Shown here piece by piece: positions 16,944-26,212 of a stretch of DNA of 64,000 bases. The position numbers and the translations under genes are program-made. The notes under the pieces are model-generated. The model worked only from the letters and a program-made list of their open reading frames with translations. It ran no database searches and was not told where the DNA came from. Source of the DNA: Rubrivivax sp. (GTDB lineage: Bacteria; Pseudomonadota; Gammaproteobacteria; Burkholderiales; Burkholderiaceae_C); assembly GCA_027490215.1 (NCBI GenBank), contig JAIXYO010000037.1, forward strand, positions 16,102-80,101, given 5' to 3'. How positions within the stretch are numbered: the first letter of the stretch is position 1; the number at the start of each line of letters is the position of its first letter.

Positions 16944-17999
16944 CTACTCGTCGAACAGGTCGGAGGCGGCGCTGTTCTTGGGCGGGGTCACGCCCAGGTG
17001 CCTGAATGCGGCCAGCGTGGCGATGCGGCCGCGCGGCGTGCGCTGCAGATAGCCCTGCTGGATCAGGTAAGGCTCGATCACATCCTCGATCGTGTCGCGT
17101 TCCTCGCCGATGGCCGCGGCCACGTTGTCGAGGCCAACCGGGCCGCCGTCGAAGCGGTGGATCACGGCTTCGAGCAGCTTGCGATCCATCACGTCGAGGC
17201 CATGCGGGTCGACGTCAAGCATCTTCAGCGCCAGATCGGCCAGTGCCTTCGTGATGCGGCCATTGCCCTTCACGTCGGCGTAGTCGCGCACGCGGCGCAA
17301 CAGGCGGTTGGCGATGCGTGGTGTGCCGCGTGAACGGCGCGCAATCTCGAAGGCGCCTTCCGCGTCGGTAGGCACGTTCAGCAGGCCGGCCGAGCGGTTG
17401 ACGATCCGCGCCAGTTCTTCCGGTGTGTAGAACTCCAGCCGGGCCACGATGCCAAAGCGGTCGCGCAGCGGGTTGGTCAACATGCCTGCGCGGGTGGTCG
17501 CGCCGACCAGCGTGAAGGGCTGCAGATCGAGCTTGATCGAGCGCGCGGCGGGGCCCTCGCCGATCATGATGTCGATCTGGTAGTCCTCCAGCGCGGGGTA
17601 GAGGATTTCCTCGACGACCGGGCTCAGCCGGTGGATCTCGTCGATGAAGAGCACATCGTTGCGCTCGAGGTTGGTCAGGATGGCCGCCAGATCCTTCGGT
17701 TTTTCCAGCACCGGGCCGGAGGTCTGGCGCAGGTTCACCCCGAGTTCATTGGCGATGATGTGCGACAGCGTGGTCTTTCCGAGACCGGGCGGGCCGAACA
17801 GCAGCACATGGTCCATCGCCTCGCTGCGCATCTTCGCGGCGCCGATGAAGATCGACAGCTGCTCGCGCGCTTTCGCCTGACCGACGTACTCGGCCAGGCC
17901 CTTCGGTCGCAGCGCGCGCTCGATCGCGTCTTCGTTGGGCGACGCGCTGGCCGCACTGACCACGCGACGCGGCTCGAAATCGTCGGTCTGGATGCTCAT
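16944..17999 (-). CDS. ruvB: Holliday junction helicase motor RuvB
   Basis: 351 residues. The AAA+ ATPase has Walker [12 protein letters not shown], Walker [15 protein letters not shown], sensor I region [18 protein letters not shown] and a C-terminal winged helix ([13 protein letters not shown]). With RuvA it drives branch migration of Holliday junctions. In related bacteria ruvB directly follows ruvA; here ruvA lies 3.4 kb away with a copper-type module between them. A GATAAT box ends five bases before the ATG, which suggests that ruvB has its own promoter. Confidence 0.98.
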   Translation of the reverse strand: MSIQTDDFEPRRVVSAASASPNEDAIERALRPKGLAEYVGQAKAREQLSIFIGAAKMRSEAMDHVLLFGPPGLGKTTLSHIIANELGVNLRQTSGPVLEKPKDLAAILTNLERNDVLFIDEIHRLSPVVEEILYPALEDYQIDIMIGEGPAARSIKLDLQPFTLVGATTRAGMLTNPLRDRFGIVARLEFYTPEELARIVNRSAGLLNVPTDAEGAFEIARRSRGTPRIANRLLRRVRDYADVKGNGRITKALADLALKMLDVDPHGLDVMDRKLLEAVIHRFDGGPVGLDNVAAAIGEERDTIEDVIEPYLIQQGYLQRTPRGRIATLAAFRHLGVTPPKNSAASDLFDE

Positions 18000-18004
18000 G
18001 CCGC

Positions 18005-18010
18005 ATTATC
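18005..18010 (-). promoter_or_regulatory. Candidate -10 box of ruvB
   Basis: GATAAT on the minus strand ends five bases before the ruvB ATG. With no ribosome binding site visible, a leaderless mRNA is possible. It would let ruvB be expressed independently of ruvA. Confidence 0.45.
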
Positions 18011-18045
18011 GACACCGCCCAGCCTGGGGCCGGCAGCGCGTCGCC

Positions 18046-18051
18046 TACACT
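18046..18051 (+). promoter_or_regulatory. Candidate -10 box of the DUF2946 gene
   Basis: TACACT ends six bases before GTG 18058. It lies in the 58-base gap shared with the divergent ruvB promoter. Confidence 0.35.
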
Positions 18052-18057
18052 CGCGTC

Positions 18058-18465
18058 GTGAATTTTTTCAGGCTCCGTCTCCGCTGGCTGCTGCGCATCG
18101 CGTTGATCGCGACGCTTGGCTTGGCACTGGTGCCGACGGTGTCGCGCCTGATGATCCCGTCCACCGGCAGCGGACCGTGGTCGGAGATCTGCTCGACCGC
18201 CGGTGCGCGCTGGCTGGCGCAGGCCACGACCCCCTCCGACGGGCCCGAATCTGTCCCTTCCGCCCCCGGAGACACTCGCTCGGCGCACATGGAGCACTGC
18301 CCTCTGTGCTCGAACGTCACGCCGGCGCTGGGCATGCCACCGTCGGCGCCTGCTGTGACGTCGCTGGCCGAAGGTGCCGATCACCTGCCTGCGCTTTTCA
18401 GCCAGGCGCCACGCCCCCTCCACGCCTGGGCGCCGATCCAGGCACGCGCACCTCCACTCCTCTGA
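18058..18465 (+). CDS. DUF2946 domain protein
   Basis: 135 residues from GTG 18058. An N-terminal hydrophobic segment (WLLRIALIATLGLALVPTVSRL) serves as signal or anchor. The short motif MEHCPLCS (His, two Cys) is the DUF2946 hallmark. DUF2946 genes are often found near copper-related TonB receptors and PCuAC chaperones, as here, and the HCPLC motif may bind metal; that role is inferred. It opens a plus-strand module with the TonB receptor and PCuAC gene that separates ruvB from ruvA. The C-terminus is Pro/Ala-rich. Confidence 0.8.
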   Translation: MNFFRLRLRWLLRIALIATLGLALVPTVSRLMIPSTGSGPWSEICSTAGARWLAQATTPSDGPESVPSAPGDTRSAHMEHCPLCSNVTPALGMPPSAPAVTSLAEGADHLPALFSQAPRPLHAWAPIQARAPPLL

Positions 18466-18577
18466 ACGCTGTGATCGACCGCGCCCGGTAGCCGAATCAT
18501 CGGCACGGCACGCGGCCTGGCTGCTCGACCTGTGCGTCGAACGGCTGTGTATCGACATCCCGTTCCAGGAGGTCGCC

Positions 18578-20869
18578 TTGCGACATGCCCCCCATTTGTT
18601 CCTGCTCGTCTGTGCTGGCGTCGGATCTGCCGTTGCCGCGGACGAGCCCCGCGTGGACACCCACGCCGACGCCAACCAGGCGCGCACGCTCGAGCGTGTC
18701 GTTGTGACCGGCTCGCGCCCTTCGACCCTGCCGCTGGAAATTCCCACCACCACCGAAGGCATCACCGGCGCGCAGATCGAGCGCAGCATCAACGCGACCG
18801 ATGCGTCCGATGCGCTGAAGTACTTTCCGAGCCTTGTCGTGCGCAAGCGCAGCATTGGCGATCACGACCACGCGGTGCTGGCGTCGCGGGCGTCAGGCAC
18901 CGGCAACAGCGCGCGGTCACTCGTGTTCGCCGACGGCATCCTGCTGTCGAACCTGCTGGGCAATGGCGCCGAGTTCACGCCGCGCTGGGGTCTGGTGTCG
19001 CCCGACGAGATCGAGCGCGTCGACGTGCTGTACGGCCCGTTCTCGGCGGCCTACTCCGGCAACTCGGCCGGCGCGATCGTCGACTACGTGACGCGCATGC
19101 CGACGCGTTTCGAGGCGCACATCAAGGTGCAGGCGCACACCCAGAAGTACCGGCTGTACAAAACCGACGAGCGCTTTTCCGGGCACCAGGAGAGCGCCTC
19201 GATCGGCAGCCGCGCCGGTGCGTTCTCATGGTGGATCCATCTGAACCGGCAGGACAGTGACGGACAGCCGCTGGTCATCGCACGTGTCAATCGATCGGCC
19301 ACCCCGAGCGCCGCCGGCACCCCGGTCAGCGGTGCCGTGGCGGACCGCAGCCACCTGGGTGTCCCGGTTTACAACGTCGGGACCAGCACGCAGACCGACT
19401 CGGTCCAGGACAGCGGCAAGCTCAAGCTGGCGTACGACCTGACCTCGACGCTGCGTGCCAGCTACACGCTGGGTTTCTGGCGCAACGACGCCAAGCGATC
19501 GGCTGACAGCTTCCTGAGGGATGGCGCAGGCAATCCGGTTTATGGCGGCCAAGTCAACATCGGCGGCAGCGTCTACACCCTGCCGGCGCTGACGCCCAGC
19601 CGGGCGGAGCTGCAACACCTGGCCCATGGCTTGACGATCAAGAGCCGCACGCTTGGCGTCTGGGACTGGGAGGCGGCAGCCAGCGTCTACGATTATCGCC
19701 AGGACCGTGTCAGCACGCCCAATGCCAATGTGCTCCTGCCCGGTGCACTGGCGGGAGGTGCCGGACGCGTGGTTGACCTGTCCGGCACGGGCTGGAACAC
19801 GCTGGCGTTGAAAGGCATCTGGCGCCCAGAAGGCGTGGATGGCCGGCACATCGTCGAATTTGGTGTGCAACGTGATGCCTTCAAGTTGCGCCGGCGAGAG
19901 TCGAACACCGGGGACTGGGTCGGCGGCAAGGCGGGCAGTCTGGCGGCGGCCTTCAGCGGCGAGACCAGCCTGACGAGCCTCTGGGTGCAGGACGCGTGGC
20001 GCTTCGCGCCGCAGTGGCGCACAGTCCTGGGTGGTCGCTATGAAGAGTGGCGCGCCCATGACGGGCGGCGCCGGATCGGCGCGGCAGCGACCACCTACGC
20101 GAGCCGGGATGCATCGACGTTCTCGCCGAAAGCCGCGATCCTGTTCGATGCCAGTGAAGACTGGACGCTGAAGGCCTCGATCGGTCGCGCGGTGCGCAAC
20201 CCGACGGTCAACGAACTCTTCCAGGGCGGTATCAACACCACCACGCAATTGCCCACGCTGAACAACCCGAACCTGCGTCCTGAAAAATCGGTGACCACCG
20301 AACTGACCGCGGAGCGGGCGCTGCCCCATGGCTTGCTGCGCGCGACCGTCTTCCTCGAGCGCAGCCACGATGCCTTGTACTCGCAGACCACCGTGGGCGG
20401 CACGCAGGTGAGCAACGTCGGTCGCATCGACACCAAGGGTGTCGAGATGGCTCTGCAGCTGGACCGGCTGTTCGTGCCCGGGCTGGATCTGAGCAGCAGC
20501 GTGACCTATGCCGATTCGGAGATCCGCAAGAACAAGGGCTACCCTGACACCATCGGCAAGCGCCAGCCGCGCGTGCCGGCCTGGCGGGCGACGCTGCTGG
20601 CGAACTACCGTTTCGACGACCACTGGAGCGGCGCATACGGTGCCCGCTTCAGCGGCAAGCAGTACGGCCAACTGAACAACAGCGACATCAACGGATATTC
20701 GTACCAGGGCTTCTCGCGCTACTTCGTCACCGACGTTCGGGTCAAGTACCGCATCGACCGGCAATGGCAGGCCAGCCTGGGTATCGACAACCTGAACAAT
20801 TACAAGTACTGGGCCTTCCATCCGTATCCGCAACGCACGGTGCATGCGGAACTGCGCTTCGATTACTGA
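18578..20869 (+). CDS. TonB-dependent outer-membrane receptor, probably for copper
   Basis: 763 residues from TTG 18578, five bases after a near-perfect AGGAGG. This start gives a signal peptide (RHAPHLFLLVCAGVGSAVA). A TonB-box-like stretch LERVVVTGSRP is followed by a plug domain (about 50-165, ending NSAGAIVDYVTRMP) and a 22-strand-type barrel with VNELFQGG and the closing AELRFDY. The neighbours DUF2946 and PCuAC suggest copper or a copper chelate as substrate. No metal-specific motif proves this. Confidence 0.88.
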   Translation: MRHAPHLFLLVCAGVGSAVAADEPRVDTHADANQARTLERVVVTGSRPSTLPLEIPTTTEGITGAQIERSINATDASDALKYFPSLVVRKRSIGDHDHAVLASRASGTGNSARSLVFADGILLSNLLGNGAEFTPRWGLVSPDEIERVDVLYGPFSAAYSGNSAGAIVDYVTRMPTRFEAHIKVQAHTQKYRLYKTDERFSGHQESASIGSRAGAFSWWIHLNRQDSDGQPLVIARVNRSATPSAAGTPVSGAVADRSHLGVPVYNVGTSTQTDSVQDSGKLKLAYDLTSTLRASYTLGFWRNDAKRSADSFLRDGAGNPVYGGQVNIGGSVYTLPALTPSRAELQHLAHGLTIKSRTLGVWDWEAAASVYDYRQDRVSTPNANVLLPGALAGGAGRVVDLSGTGWNTLALKGIWRPEGVDGRHIVEFGVQRDAFKLRRRESNTGDWVGGKAGSLAAAFSGETSLTSLWVQDAWRFAPQWRTVLGGRYEEWRAHDGRRRIGAAATTYASRDASTFSPKAAILFDASEDWTLKASIGRAVRNPTVNELFQGGINTTTQLPTLNNPNLRPEKSVTTELTAERALPHGLLRATVFLERSHDALYSQTTVGGTQVSNVGRIDTKGVEMALQLDRLFVPGLDLSSSVTYADSEIRKNKGYPDTIGKRQPRVPAWRATLLANYRFDDHWSGAYGARFSGKQYGQLNNSDINGYSYQGFSRYFVTDVRVKYRIDRQWQASLGIDNLNNYKYWAFHPYPQRTVHAELRFDY

Positions 20870-20898
20870 CTCATCAACCTCAATCAACGAAAGCCATC

Positions 20899-21381
20899 AT
20901 GAACAGTCAATGCCTACAGAAGGCGATCATCGGCGTAACCCTTGCCTTGGCGGCGCTCAGCGCCGTGGCCCACAGCTTCAAGCTGGGCGAGATCGATATC
21001 GGACATCCTTATGCGCGACCCACCCGTGAGGGCCAGATGGTGGGCGCTGGGTACCTGAAACTTGCCAACAAGGGGCCCGTTGACCGCCTGGTCTCGGCCA
21101 CCTCGCCTGCGGCCGGGAGCGTGGAAATCCACAGCATGTCGATGGAGGGCGACGTGATGAAGATGCGTCAGGTTGACGCCATCGAGCTTGCCACCGGTCA
21201 GACCGTCGAGCTGAAGCCCGGTGGTTACCACTTGATGCTGATGGGCCTCAAGGCGCCGCTCAAGGTCGGCGAAAAGTTCCCGCTGACCTTGAAGTTCGAG
21301 AAGTCAGGCGAGGTGGTAGTGACGGTCAATGTTGAAGAGCCCAAGCCGAAGTCGGAAGCCACAGGCGCGCACAAGCACTGA
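20899..21381 (+). CDS. Periplasmic copper chaperone PCu(A)C
   Basis: 160 residues from ATG 20899. The signal peptide ends near ALSAVAHS. The copper-binding pattern H..M...M.....H.M is visible: HSMSMEGDVMKM followed by YHLMLMGLK, with HPYARPT at the start of the fold. These proteins carry Cu(I) in the periplasm, often to the CuA or CuB site of cytochrome oxidase. The tail ends in GAHKH. It starts 29 bases after the TonB receptor gene, and the two are probably co-transcribed. Confidence 0.93.
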   Translation: MNSQCLQKAIIGVTLALAALSAVAHSFKLGEIDIGHPYARPTREGQMVGAGYLKLANKGPVDRLVSATSPAAGSVEIHSMSMEGDVMKMRQVDAIELATGQTVELKPGGYHLMLMGLKAPLKVGEKFPLTLKFEKSGEVVVTVNVEEPKPKSEATGAHKH

Positions 21382-21400
21382 GTGCTGTAAGCGGGCTGCG

Positions 21401-21415
21401 GGCCTGCGTCAGGCC
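21401..21415. terminator. Hairpin between convergent PCuAC and ruvA
   Basis: GGCCTG-CGT-CAGGCC is a perfect 6-base stem with a 3-base loop at the convergent gene ends, overlapping the ruvA stop. There is no T-tract. Confidence 0.35.
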
Positions 21416-21978
21416 AGCGATTTCAGTGCGAGCTTGATGCCGTCGCTGACGCTGGCATCGGGCGGCAGGCTCTTCAGCGCCGCAGCGGCTTCCCGGTCGC
21501 TGTAGCCGAGTGCGATCAAGGCTTGCAGGATGTCGGCTTGCGTGTCGTTCGCCACCGTGGCGGGCGCGCTGATCGCATCGGCGAGCTTGCCCTTGAGTTC
21601 GAGCAGCAGCCGCTCTGCGGTTTTCTTGCCGATCCCCGGCACCTTGACCAGCCGCCCGGTTTCCTGACGCGCGACCGCCTGCGCCAGCTCGGACACGCTC
21701 AGCCCCGACAGCAGCGACAGTGCCATTCGGGGCCCGACGCCCGTGATCTTGATCAGCAGCCGGAAGGTCTGTCGTTCGTCGTGTGTGAGGAAGCCGAACA
21801 GCACCTGCGCGTCCTCCCGGACGATGAAGTGCGTCAGCAAGGTCACCCGCTCGCCGAGGGCGGGGAGGTTGTAGAAGCTGCTCATGGGTACGTCGACCTC
21901 GTAGCCGAGGCCGTTCACGTCAATGAGCACTTGCGGCGGCGATTTCTCCGCGAGGATGCCGGTGAGTCGTCCGATCAT
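21409..21978 (-). CDS. ruvA: Holliday junction binding protein RuvA
   Basis: 189 residues. The N-terminal OB-fold begins [31 protein letters not shown]. Helix-hairpin-helix motifs follow ([11 protein letters not shown] and [14 protein letters not shown]). The C-terminal RuvB-contact domain holds [20 protein letters not shown]. RuvA forms tetramers on four-way junctions and loads RuvB. The gene starts 46 bases after the response regulator. A GATAAT box ends six bases before the ATG. Confidence 0.97.
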   Translation of the reverse strand: MIGRLTGILAEKSPPQVLIDVNGLGYEVDVPMSSFYNLPALGERVTLLTHFIVREDAQVLFGFLTHDERQTFRLLIKITGVGPRMALSLLSGLSVSELAQAVARQETGRLVKVPGIGKKTAERLLLELKGKLADAISAPATVANDTQADILQALIALGYSDREAAAALKSLPPDASVSDGIKLALKSLA

Positions 21979-21984
21979 CGAAAG

Positions 21985-21990
21985 ATTATC
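21985..21990 (-). promoter_or_regulatory. Candidate -10 box of ruvA
   Basis: GATAAT ends six bases before the ruvA ATG, with no ribosome binding site visible. This is the same arrangement as at ruvB. Confidence 0.45.
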
Positions 21991-22024
21991 CGGGCACGAT
22001 CAGACGGCCCGCGGGCCGGGCCAC

Positions 22025-22684
22025 TCAGCTGTCGAACAGACCCAGCCGCTGGGCTTCCAGCGCCGCTTCTGCCCGCGAGCTGACGTTGAGCTTGCGGTAG
22101 ATCTGCTTGACGTAGTCGGCAATGGTGTGGCGCGACAGGCTCAGCTGGCCACCGATCTCGGGCAGCGTGTAGCCTTTGGCGACGCGCAGCAGCACTTCGT
22201 TCTCGCGATCTGTGAGCAGCACATGCGGCATCGAATGCGCGCGCTGCTGCGTCTTGCCCTTGGCCTGCGCAGCGAAGTGCGCGATGACGCGCCGGGCGAT
22301 CGATGGCGACAGCGGTGGCTCGCCACCACGCATGCGCTTGAGCTGCTCGGCGATCAGTTCGCGCGCCTGCTCCTTCAGAAGGTAGCCGAAGGCGCCAGCC
22401 TGCAGTGCAGGGAACAGATGATCGTCGTCGTCGTGGATCGTCACCACCACCGACTGGCACTCCGGCTGCGACTCTCGCAATGCGCTGACCACGCTGACGC
22501 CCGATCCATCGGGCAGCCCGAGGTCGACCAGGGCCAGGTCGAACTTGATGGCGGTGACCAGTTCGAGCGCGTCGTGGATGCGTGCTGCTTCCTGGATGTG
22601 CGATTGCGGAAATACCTGAAGGATCAGGACTTTCAGCCAGGCGCGGATTTCTGGCAGGTCTTCGAGCAGAAGGATGTTGTTCAT
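22025..22684 (-). CDS. NarL/LuxR-type response regulator
   Basis: 219 residues. The receiver domain has acidic E8/D9, phosphoacceptor D54 (LVDLGLPDG), T82 and K104, all in place. A LuxR-type helix-turn-helix follows (LTDRENEVLLRVAKGYTLPEIGGQLSLSRHTIADYVKQIYRKL). It should bind DNA when phosphorylated by the kinase encoded 73 bases upstream. Target genes are unknown. Confidence 0.93.
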   Translation of the reverse strand: MNNILLLEDLPEIRAWLKVLILQVFPQSHIQEAARIHDALELVTAIKFDLALVDLGLPDGSGVSVVSALRESQPECQSVVVTIHDDDDHLFPALQAGAFGYLLKEQARELIAEQLKRMRGGEPPLSPSIARRVIAHFAAQAKGKTQQRAHSMPHVLLTDRENEVLLRVAKGYTLPEIGGQLSLSRHTIADYVKQIYRKLNVSSRAEAALEAQRLGLFDS

Positions 22685-22757
22685 GGGGACTCCGTCCCTC
22701 GCGTTATCGGCGATATCAACGCACTCCTGACGGATTTAGATGCCACTCACCACTGAA

Positions 22758-24587
22758 TTACAGCGGAATCGTGAGTCTGATCACGGTGCCGTAGCCCGGT
22801 CCCGACTCCACCAGGCACTGTCCAGCCAATTGCTTGGCGCGGTGCTTCATGCTCGACATGCCGTGGCCTCTGTCCAGCTTGCCGTCGAGTTCCATCGCAA
22901 TGCCAATGCCGTTGTCCTGCACCAGCAAGCCGAAGTGCGTCCCATCGACCGAGGTGCGCACCTTGCAATGCGAGGCGCCGCTGTGCTTGATGATGTTGCT
23001 CACGGCTTCGCGCAGGATGCGGGTGGTCTGCACGAGAACCCGCGCACTGAGCTTCTGCTGAAGATCGTCGGACGGGTTGCGCCAGTCCACCTCGATGTTG
23101 GCCTGGCCCAGTCGCGAAACCACCTCGGCACGCCAGTCGGCCAGGGCATCGGCGAGTTGCACTGGTTTGCCGGTCAGACCACGCACTGACAGCCGCATTT
23201 CTTCGAGCGCCTCGCGCGCGAGCGTCGAGATGCGTTCGCTCTCACTGGTGTGCACGATGGTGAGCAGCTTGGCACCCAGATCGTCGTGCAGGTCGGCGGC
23301 GATGCGCTTGCGTTCCTTCTCGGTCACTTGCTCGACACGCAGCGCCGACATCTGCGCAAAGTTGCTTTCGATCTCGACAGCGGCTTCCCGCACCCGATTC
23401 TCGAGCTGTGCGCGGTTGATCTCGGCGGCCTGCAGCGCCCGGCCGAACACCTGCAAGAGCCGAGAGCCGATGCCCAGCAAGAGCAAGGGCAGCGCGACGT
23501 TGAGCGGCTGAACCGAGTGCATGGGCAGCCACCCGTACTGCACTGCCAGCTCCAGCAACACCACGACGCCCATCCCGCCGGCCGTCAGCCCCATGGGCCA
23601 GAAATCGACACGGCTGTTCTTCCAGACCAGACGCAAGTAGTAGACGATGGACGCAACCAGTTCCACTGACATCAAGGCGAACCAGGCATTCGCAAGCAGG
23701 AAAAAGTCGTCGGCGGGAGCCACCAGCAGGCTCGCCGGCACCAGCAGGCACTGGAGCAGCAGGCCGCCGGCAATGCGAGGAGAGCGCACGCCCGCATAGC
23801 TCAGGAAAAACTGCACCGCGACGCCTACGAACGGCGCAAATGCGCTGCACACCAGCAGTTCGAACTCCCGTGTTGCCACGGGCCAGTGCGGCCACCACAC
23901 CCGCAGCGACAGCAAAGACCAGCCAATCAGCAACGCACCGTAGTACTTCAGGTAGCGTTCCTTTCGGTTGATCCAGCTCAGCGCCAGCAGGAATCCACCG
24001 AGTGCGGTCAGCGTGATGCTGGCAATCTGCACGGTGGTGATGCTCCAGAACTCCCGCTGGCCATACAGCGCTGCCACTTCTGCCTCGGGGCCAATGCGCA
24101 ACACCGACAGGTCACCCGCCCGAGCGCGCTCCGCGACATGCCGCAGCGCCGACCCTCGGACCTGAATGTCCAGCACATTGCCGTGCGAATTCAGCAGGGC
24201 CGCCGGCAAGCTCACCAGTTGCGGGCGGTAGCAGTTGCGGGTGATTGGCTCGCTCATGCGGCCCCCGCTGTAGATGCGGCGCCCGTTCAGGTGCACTTCG
24301 AGGTTGCTGCAGACGTGTTCGATGTAGAGCGCCAGCAAGTCATCGTTGCCGACGCTCGCGGGCAGGTCGAAGTGGCTGCGGTACCAGACGCTGCCGTCGT
24401 GATCCGCTCGCGAGTGCTCCCACTCATCTGGCAAGGCTGTCGTCACCGCAGTCGCGTCGGTCGGAAAGTGGGCGGCCTCGCTCTGCACGGACTGCACCGA
24501 CGCAATCGTCAGCACCGCCGCCTGGGAAGAGCCGAGAGCGAGCCACAGCCACAGGGCCAGAATGTGCAGCACGCCTCGGGTTCGCAT
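22758..24587 (-). CDS. Membrane sensor kinase (7TMR-DISM / HisKA_3)
   Basis: 609 residues from ATG 24587, which gives a clean signal peptide (MRTRGVLHILALWLWLALGSSQA). A periplasmic domain (about 25-190) with WYRSHFDLP and LEVHLNGRRIYSGG resembles the 7TMR-DISMED2 carbohydrate-binding-like fold. About seven membrane segments follow (about 190-390). A short coiled coil leads to the HisKA_3 domain with EKERKRIAADLHDDLGAKL, then HATPase motifs REAVSNIIKHS, QDNGIGI and GHGMSSMKHR. It pairs with the adjacent response regulator. The signal is unknown. Confidence 0.9.
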   Translation of the reverse strand: MRTRGVLHILALWLWLALGSSQAAVLTIASVQSVQSEAAHFPTDATAVTTALPDEWEHSRADHDGSVWYRSHFDLPASVGNDDLLALYIEHVCSNLEVHLNGRRIYSGGRMSEPITRNCYRPQLVSLPAALLNSHGNVLDIQVRGSALRHVAERARAGDLSVLRIGPEAEVAALYGQREFWSITTVQIASITLTALGGFLLALSWINRKERYLKYYGALLIGWSLLSLRVWWPHWPVATREFELLVCSAFAPFVGVAVQFFLSYAGVRSPRIAGGLLLQCLLVPASLLVAPADDFFLLANAWFALMSVELVASIVYYLRLVWKNSRVDFWPMGLTAGGMGVVVLLELAVQYGWLPMHSVQPLNVALPLLLLGIGSRLLQVFGRALQAAEINRAQLENRVREAAVEIESNFAQMSALRVEQVTEKERKRIAADLHDDLGAKLLTIVHTSESERISTLAREALEEMRLSVRGLTGKPVQLADALADWRAEVVSRLGQANIEVDWRNPSDDLQQKLSARVLVQTTRILREAVSNIIKHSGASHCKVRTSVDGTHFGLLVQDNGIGIAMELDGKLDRGHGMSSMKHRAKQLAGQCLVESGPGYGTVIRLTIPL

Positions 24588-24703
24588 GGGGCGCGATTGT
24601 GCAGGAGGCATGCCAGCGAGCCGCACCCGTGAAGCCGCAACGACCGCCTTCCTTCACGAAGCACGCGCCACAATACGAAAACTCTCTGCAGCATCGGTCG
24701 ATC

Positions 24704-25714
24704 TTGATCCTCAGACACGCATTCTTCCCGCTCGACAACACCCGGCTTGCCCACCTTTGCGGCCCGCTGGACGGGCATTTGCGCGACATCGAATCGGCGT
24801 TCGACGTGACGATCACGCGCCGCAATGAATCGTTCAGCATTGAAGGTGGAAAAGCGCAGGCCGAACGTGCCGTCAGTCTTCTCCAGTCCTTGTACGACCG
24901 GGCCAGGCTGCCATTGGCGGCTGATGCGTTCCAGCTCTCGCTGGTGGAAGCCGCGGCCGACGCGGCCGGCCGTGCGATCCCGCTGAGCCGTCGCCCCGCG
25001 AGCGATCGGGCCAACGCGACCGAGCCCGTGGTAACTGCAGCTCAGCCGGTCACCGCGTTGCGCACCCGACGTGCCGATCTGGCCGGGCGCACGCCCAATC
25101 AGCAGGTGTACTTGAGCAACATCCAGTCGCACGACATCACATTCGGTATCGGGCCGGCCGGCACCGGCAAGACCTTCCTGGCGGTGGCCTGCGCGATTGA
25201 TGCGTTGGAGCGCAGCAGCGTGCAGCGCATCGTGCTGACGCGGCCGGCCGTTGAAGCGGGCGAGCGCCTCGGCTTCCTGCCTGGCGATCTGGCGCAGAAG
25301 GTCGACCCGTATCTGCGCCCACTCTACGATGCGCTCTACGATCTGATGGGCCTTGACAAGGTCACCCGGGCGTTCGAGAAGGCCACCATCGAGATCGCGC
25401 CGCTGGCTTTCATGCGCGGGCGCACGCTGAACAATGCGTTCGTGATCCTCGACGAGGCGCAGAACACCACGCCCGAGCAGATGAAGATGTTCCTGACCCG
25501 CATCGGCTTCGGCAGCAAGTGCGTCATCACCGGAGACGTCAGCCAGATCGATTTGCCACGCGGCCAGATGAGCGGTCTGATCGACGCCGAGCGTGTGCTG
25601 CGGCGGGTGCGCGGCATTGCCACGACGCGCTTCAACTCCGGCGATGTGGTGCGCCACCCGCTGGTCGCGCGGATCGTCGATGCCTACGAGGCGTCGCGCT
25701 CAGACCCTGCTTGA
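24704..25714 (+). CDS. phoH: PhoH-like ATPase
   Basis: 336 residues from TTG 24704, chosen because family members start with [18 protein letters not shown], which matches directly after it. A KH-like N-terminal region (about 20-65) is followed by the PhoH ATPase with Walker [15 protein letters not shown] near 150, [18 protein letters not shown], and Walker [14 protein letters not shown]. PhoH family proteins are linked to RNA metabolism. The gene ends one base before ybeY, the usual phoH-ybeY order. Confidence 0.93.
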   Translation: MILRHAFFPLDNTRLAHLCGPLDGHLRDIESAFDVTITRRNESFSIEGGKAQAERAVSLLQSLYDRARLPLAADAFQLSLVEAAADAAGRAIPLSRRPASDRANATEPVVTAAQPVTALRTRRADLAGRTPNQQVYLSNIQSHDITFGIGPAGTGKTFLAVACAIDALERSSVQRIVLTRPAVEAGERLGFLPGDLAQKVDPYLRPLYDALYDLMGLDKVTRAFEKATIEIAPLAFMRGRTLNNAFVILDEAQNTTPEQMKMFLTRIGFGSKCVITGDVSQIDLPRGQMSGLIDAERVLRRVRGIATTRFNSGDVVRHPLVARIVDAYEASRSDPA

Positions 25715-25715
25715 G

Positions 25716-26171
25716 ATGTCTCGACCTGCGTTGACGCTGTCGTTGCAGTTTGCGCGCGACGAGCTCGCTCGTGCGCACCGCGCACAGCTGCCCCGGCACC
25801 GCGTGGCGCGCTGGATTCGGGCAGCGCTGCAGGCCCCGGCAGAGATCACGGTGCGCATTGTCGGCACCGATGAGGCCCGGGCACTGAACCGCGACTTCCG
25901 TGGCAAGGATTACGCCACCAACGTGCTGACCTTCGACTACAGCCACGCGCCGCTGGTGCATGCTGATCTGGTGCTGTGCGCCGATGTGGTCGAGGCCGAA
26001 GCGCATGCGCAATCGCGCACGCTTGAAGCCCACTATGCGCACCTGCTGATCCACGGCACGCTGCACGCCCAAGGCCATGACCACGAGCGCGACGGAGAGG
26101 CCGAGCTCATGGAAGCGCGTGAAAGCGAGTTGATGCAGTCGCTGGGGTTTGCCGATCCGTATTCGGCCTGA
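25716..26171 (+). CDS. ybeY: Endoribonuclease YbeY
   Basis: 151 residues. The zinc site [14 protein letters not shown] matches the H-x3-H-x5-H family pattern. It also has [19 protein letters not shown]. YbeY takes part in 16S rRNA 3'-end maturation and ribosome quality control. It starts one base after the phoH stop. In many relatives corC follows; here the next gene is corA in the opposite direction. Confidence 0.95.
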   Translation: MSRPALTLSLQFARDELARAHRAQLPRHRVARWIRAALQAPAEITVRIVGTDEARALNRDFRGKDYATNVLTFDYSHAPLVHADLVLCADVVEAEAHAQSRTLEAHYAHLLIHGTLHAQGHDHERDGEAELMEARESELMQSLGFADPYSA

Positions 26172-26180
26172 TCTTCGGGT

Positions 26181-26206
26181 CGATCGCCGCCGAGGCCTGG
26201 CGATCG
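26181..26206. terminator. Hairpin between convergent ybeY and corA
   Basis: CGATCGCC and GGCGATCG form a perfect 8-base stem with a 10-base loop in the 41-base gap between convergent genes. It lacks a T-tract but is well placed as a bidirectional transcription barrier. Confidence 0.4.
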
Positions 26207-26212
26207 TGTCGC

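Noticed and set aside
18466..18577. Metal or cobalamin riboswitch before the TonB receptor
   Set aside because: The 112-base gap shows no B12-box or other known aptamer core, only a strong ribosome binding site.
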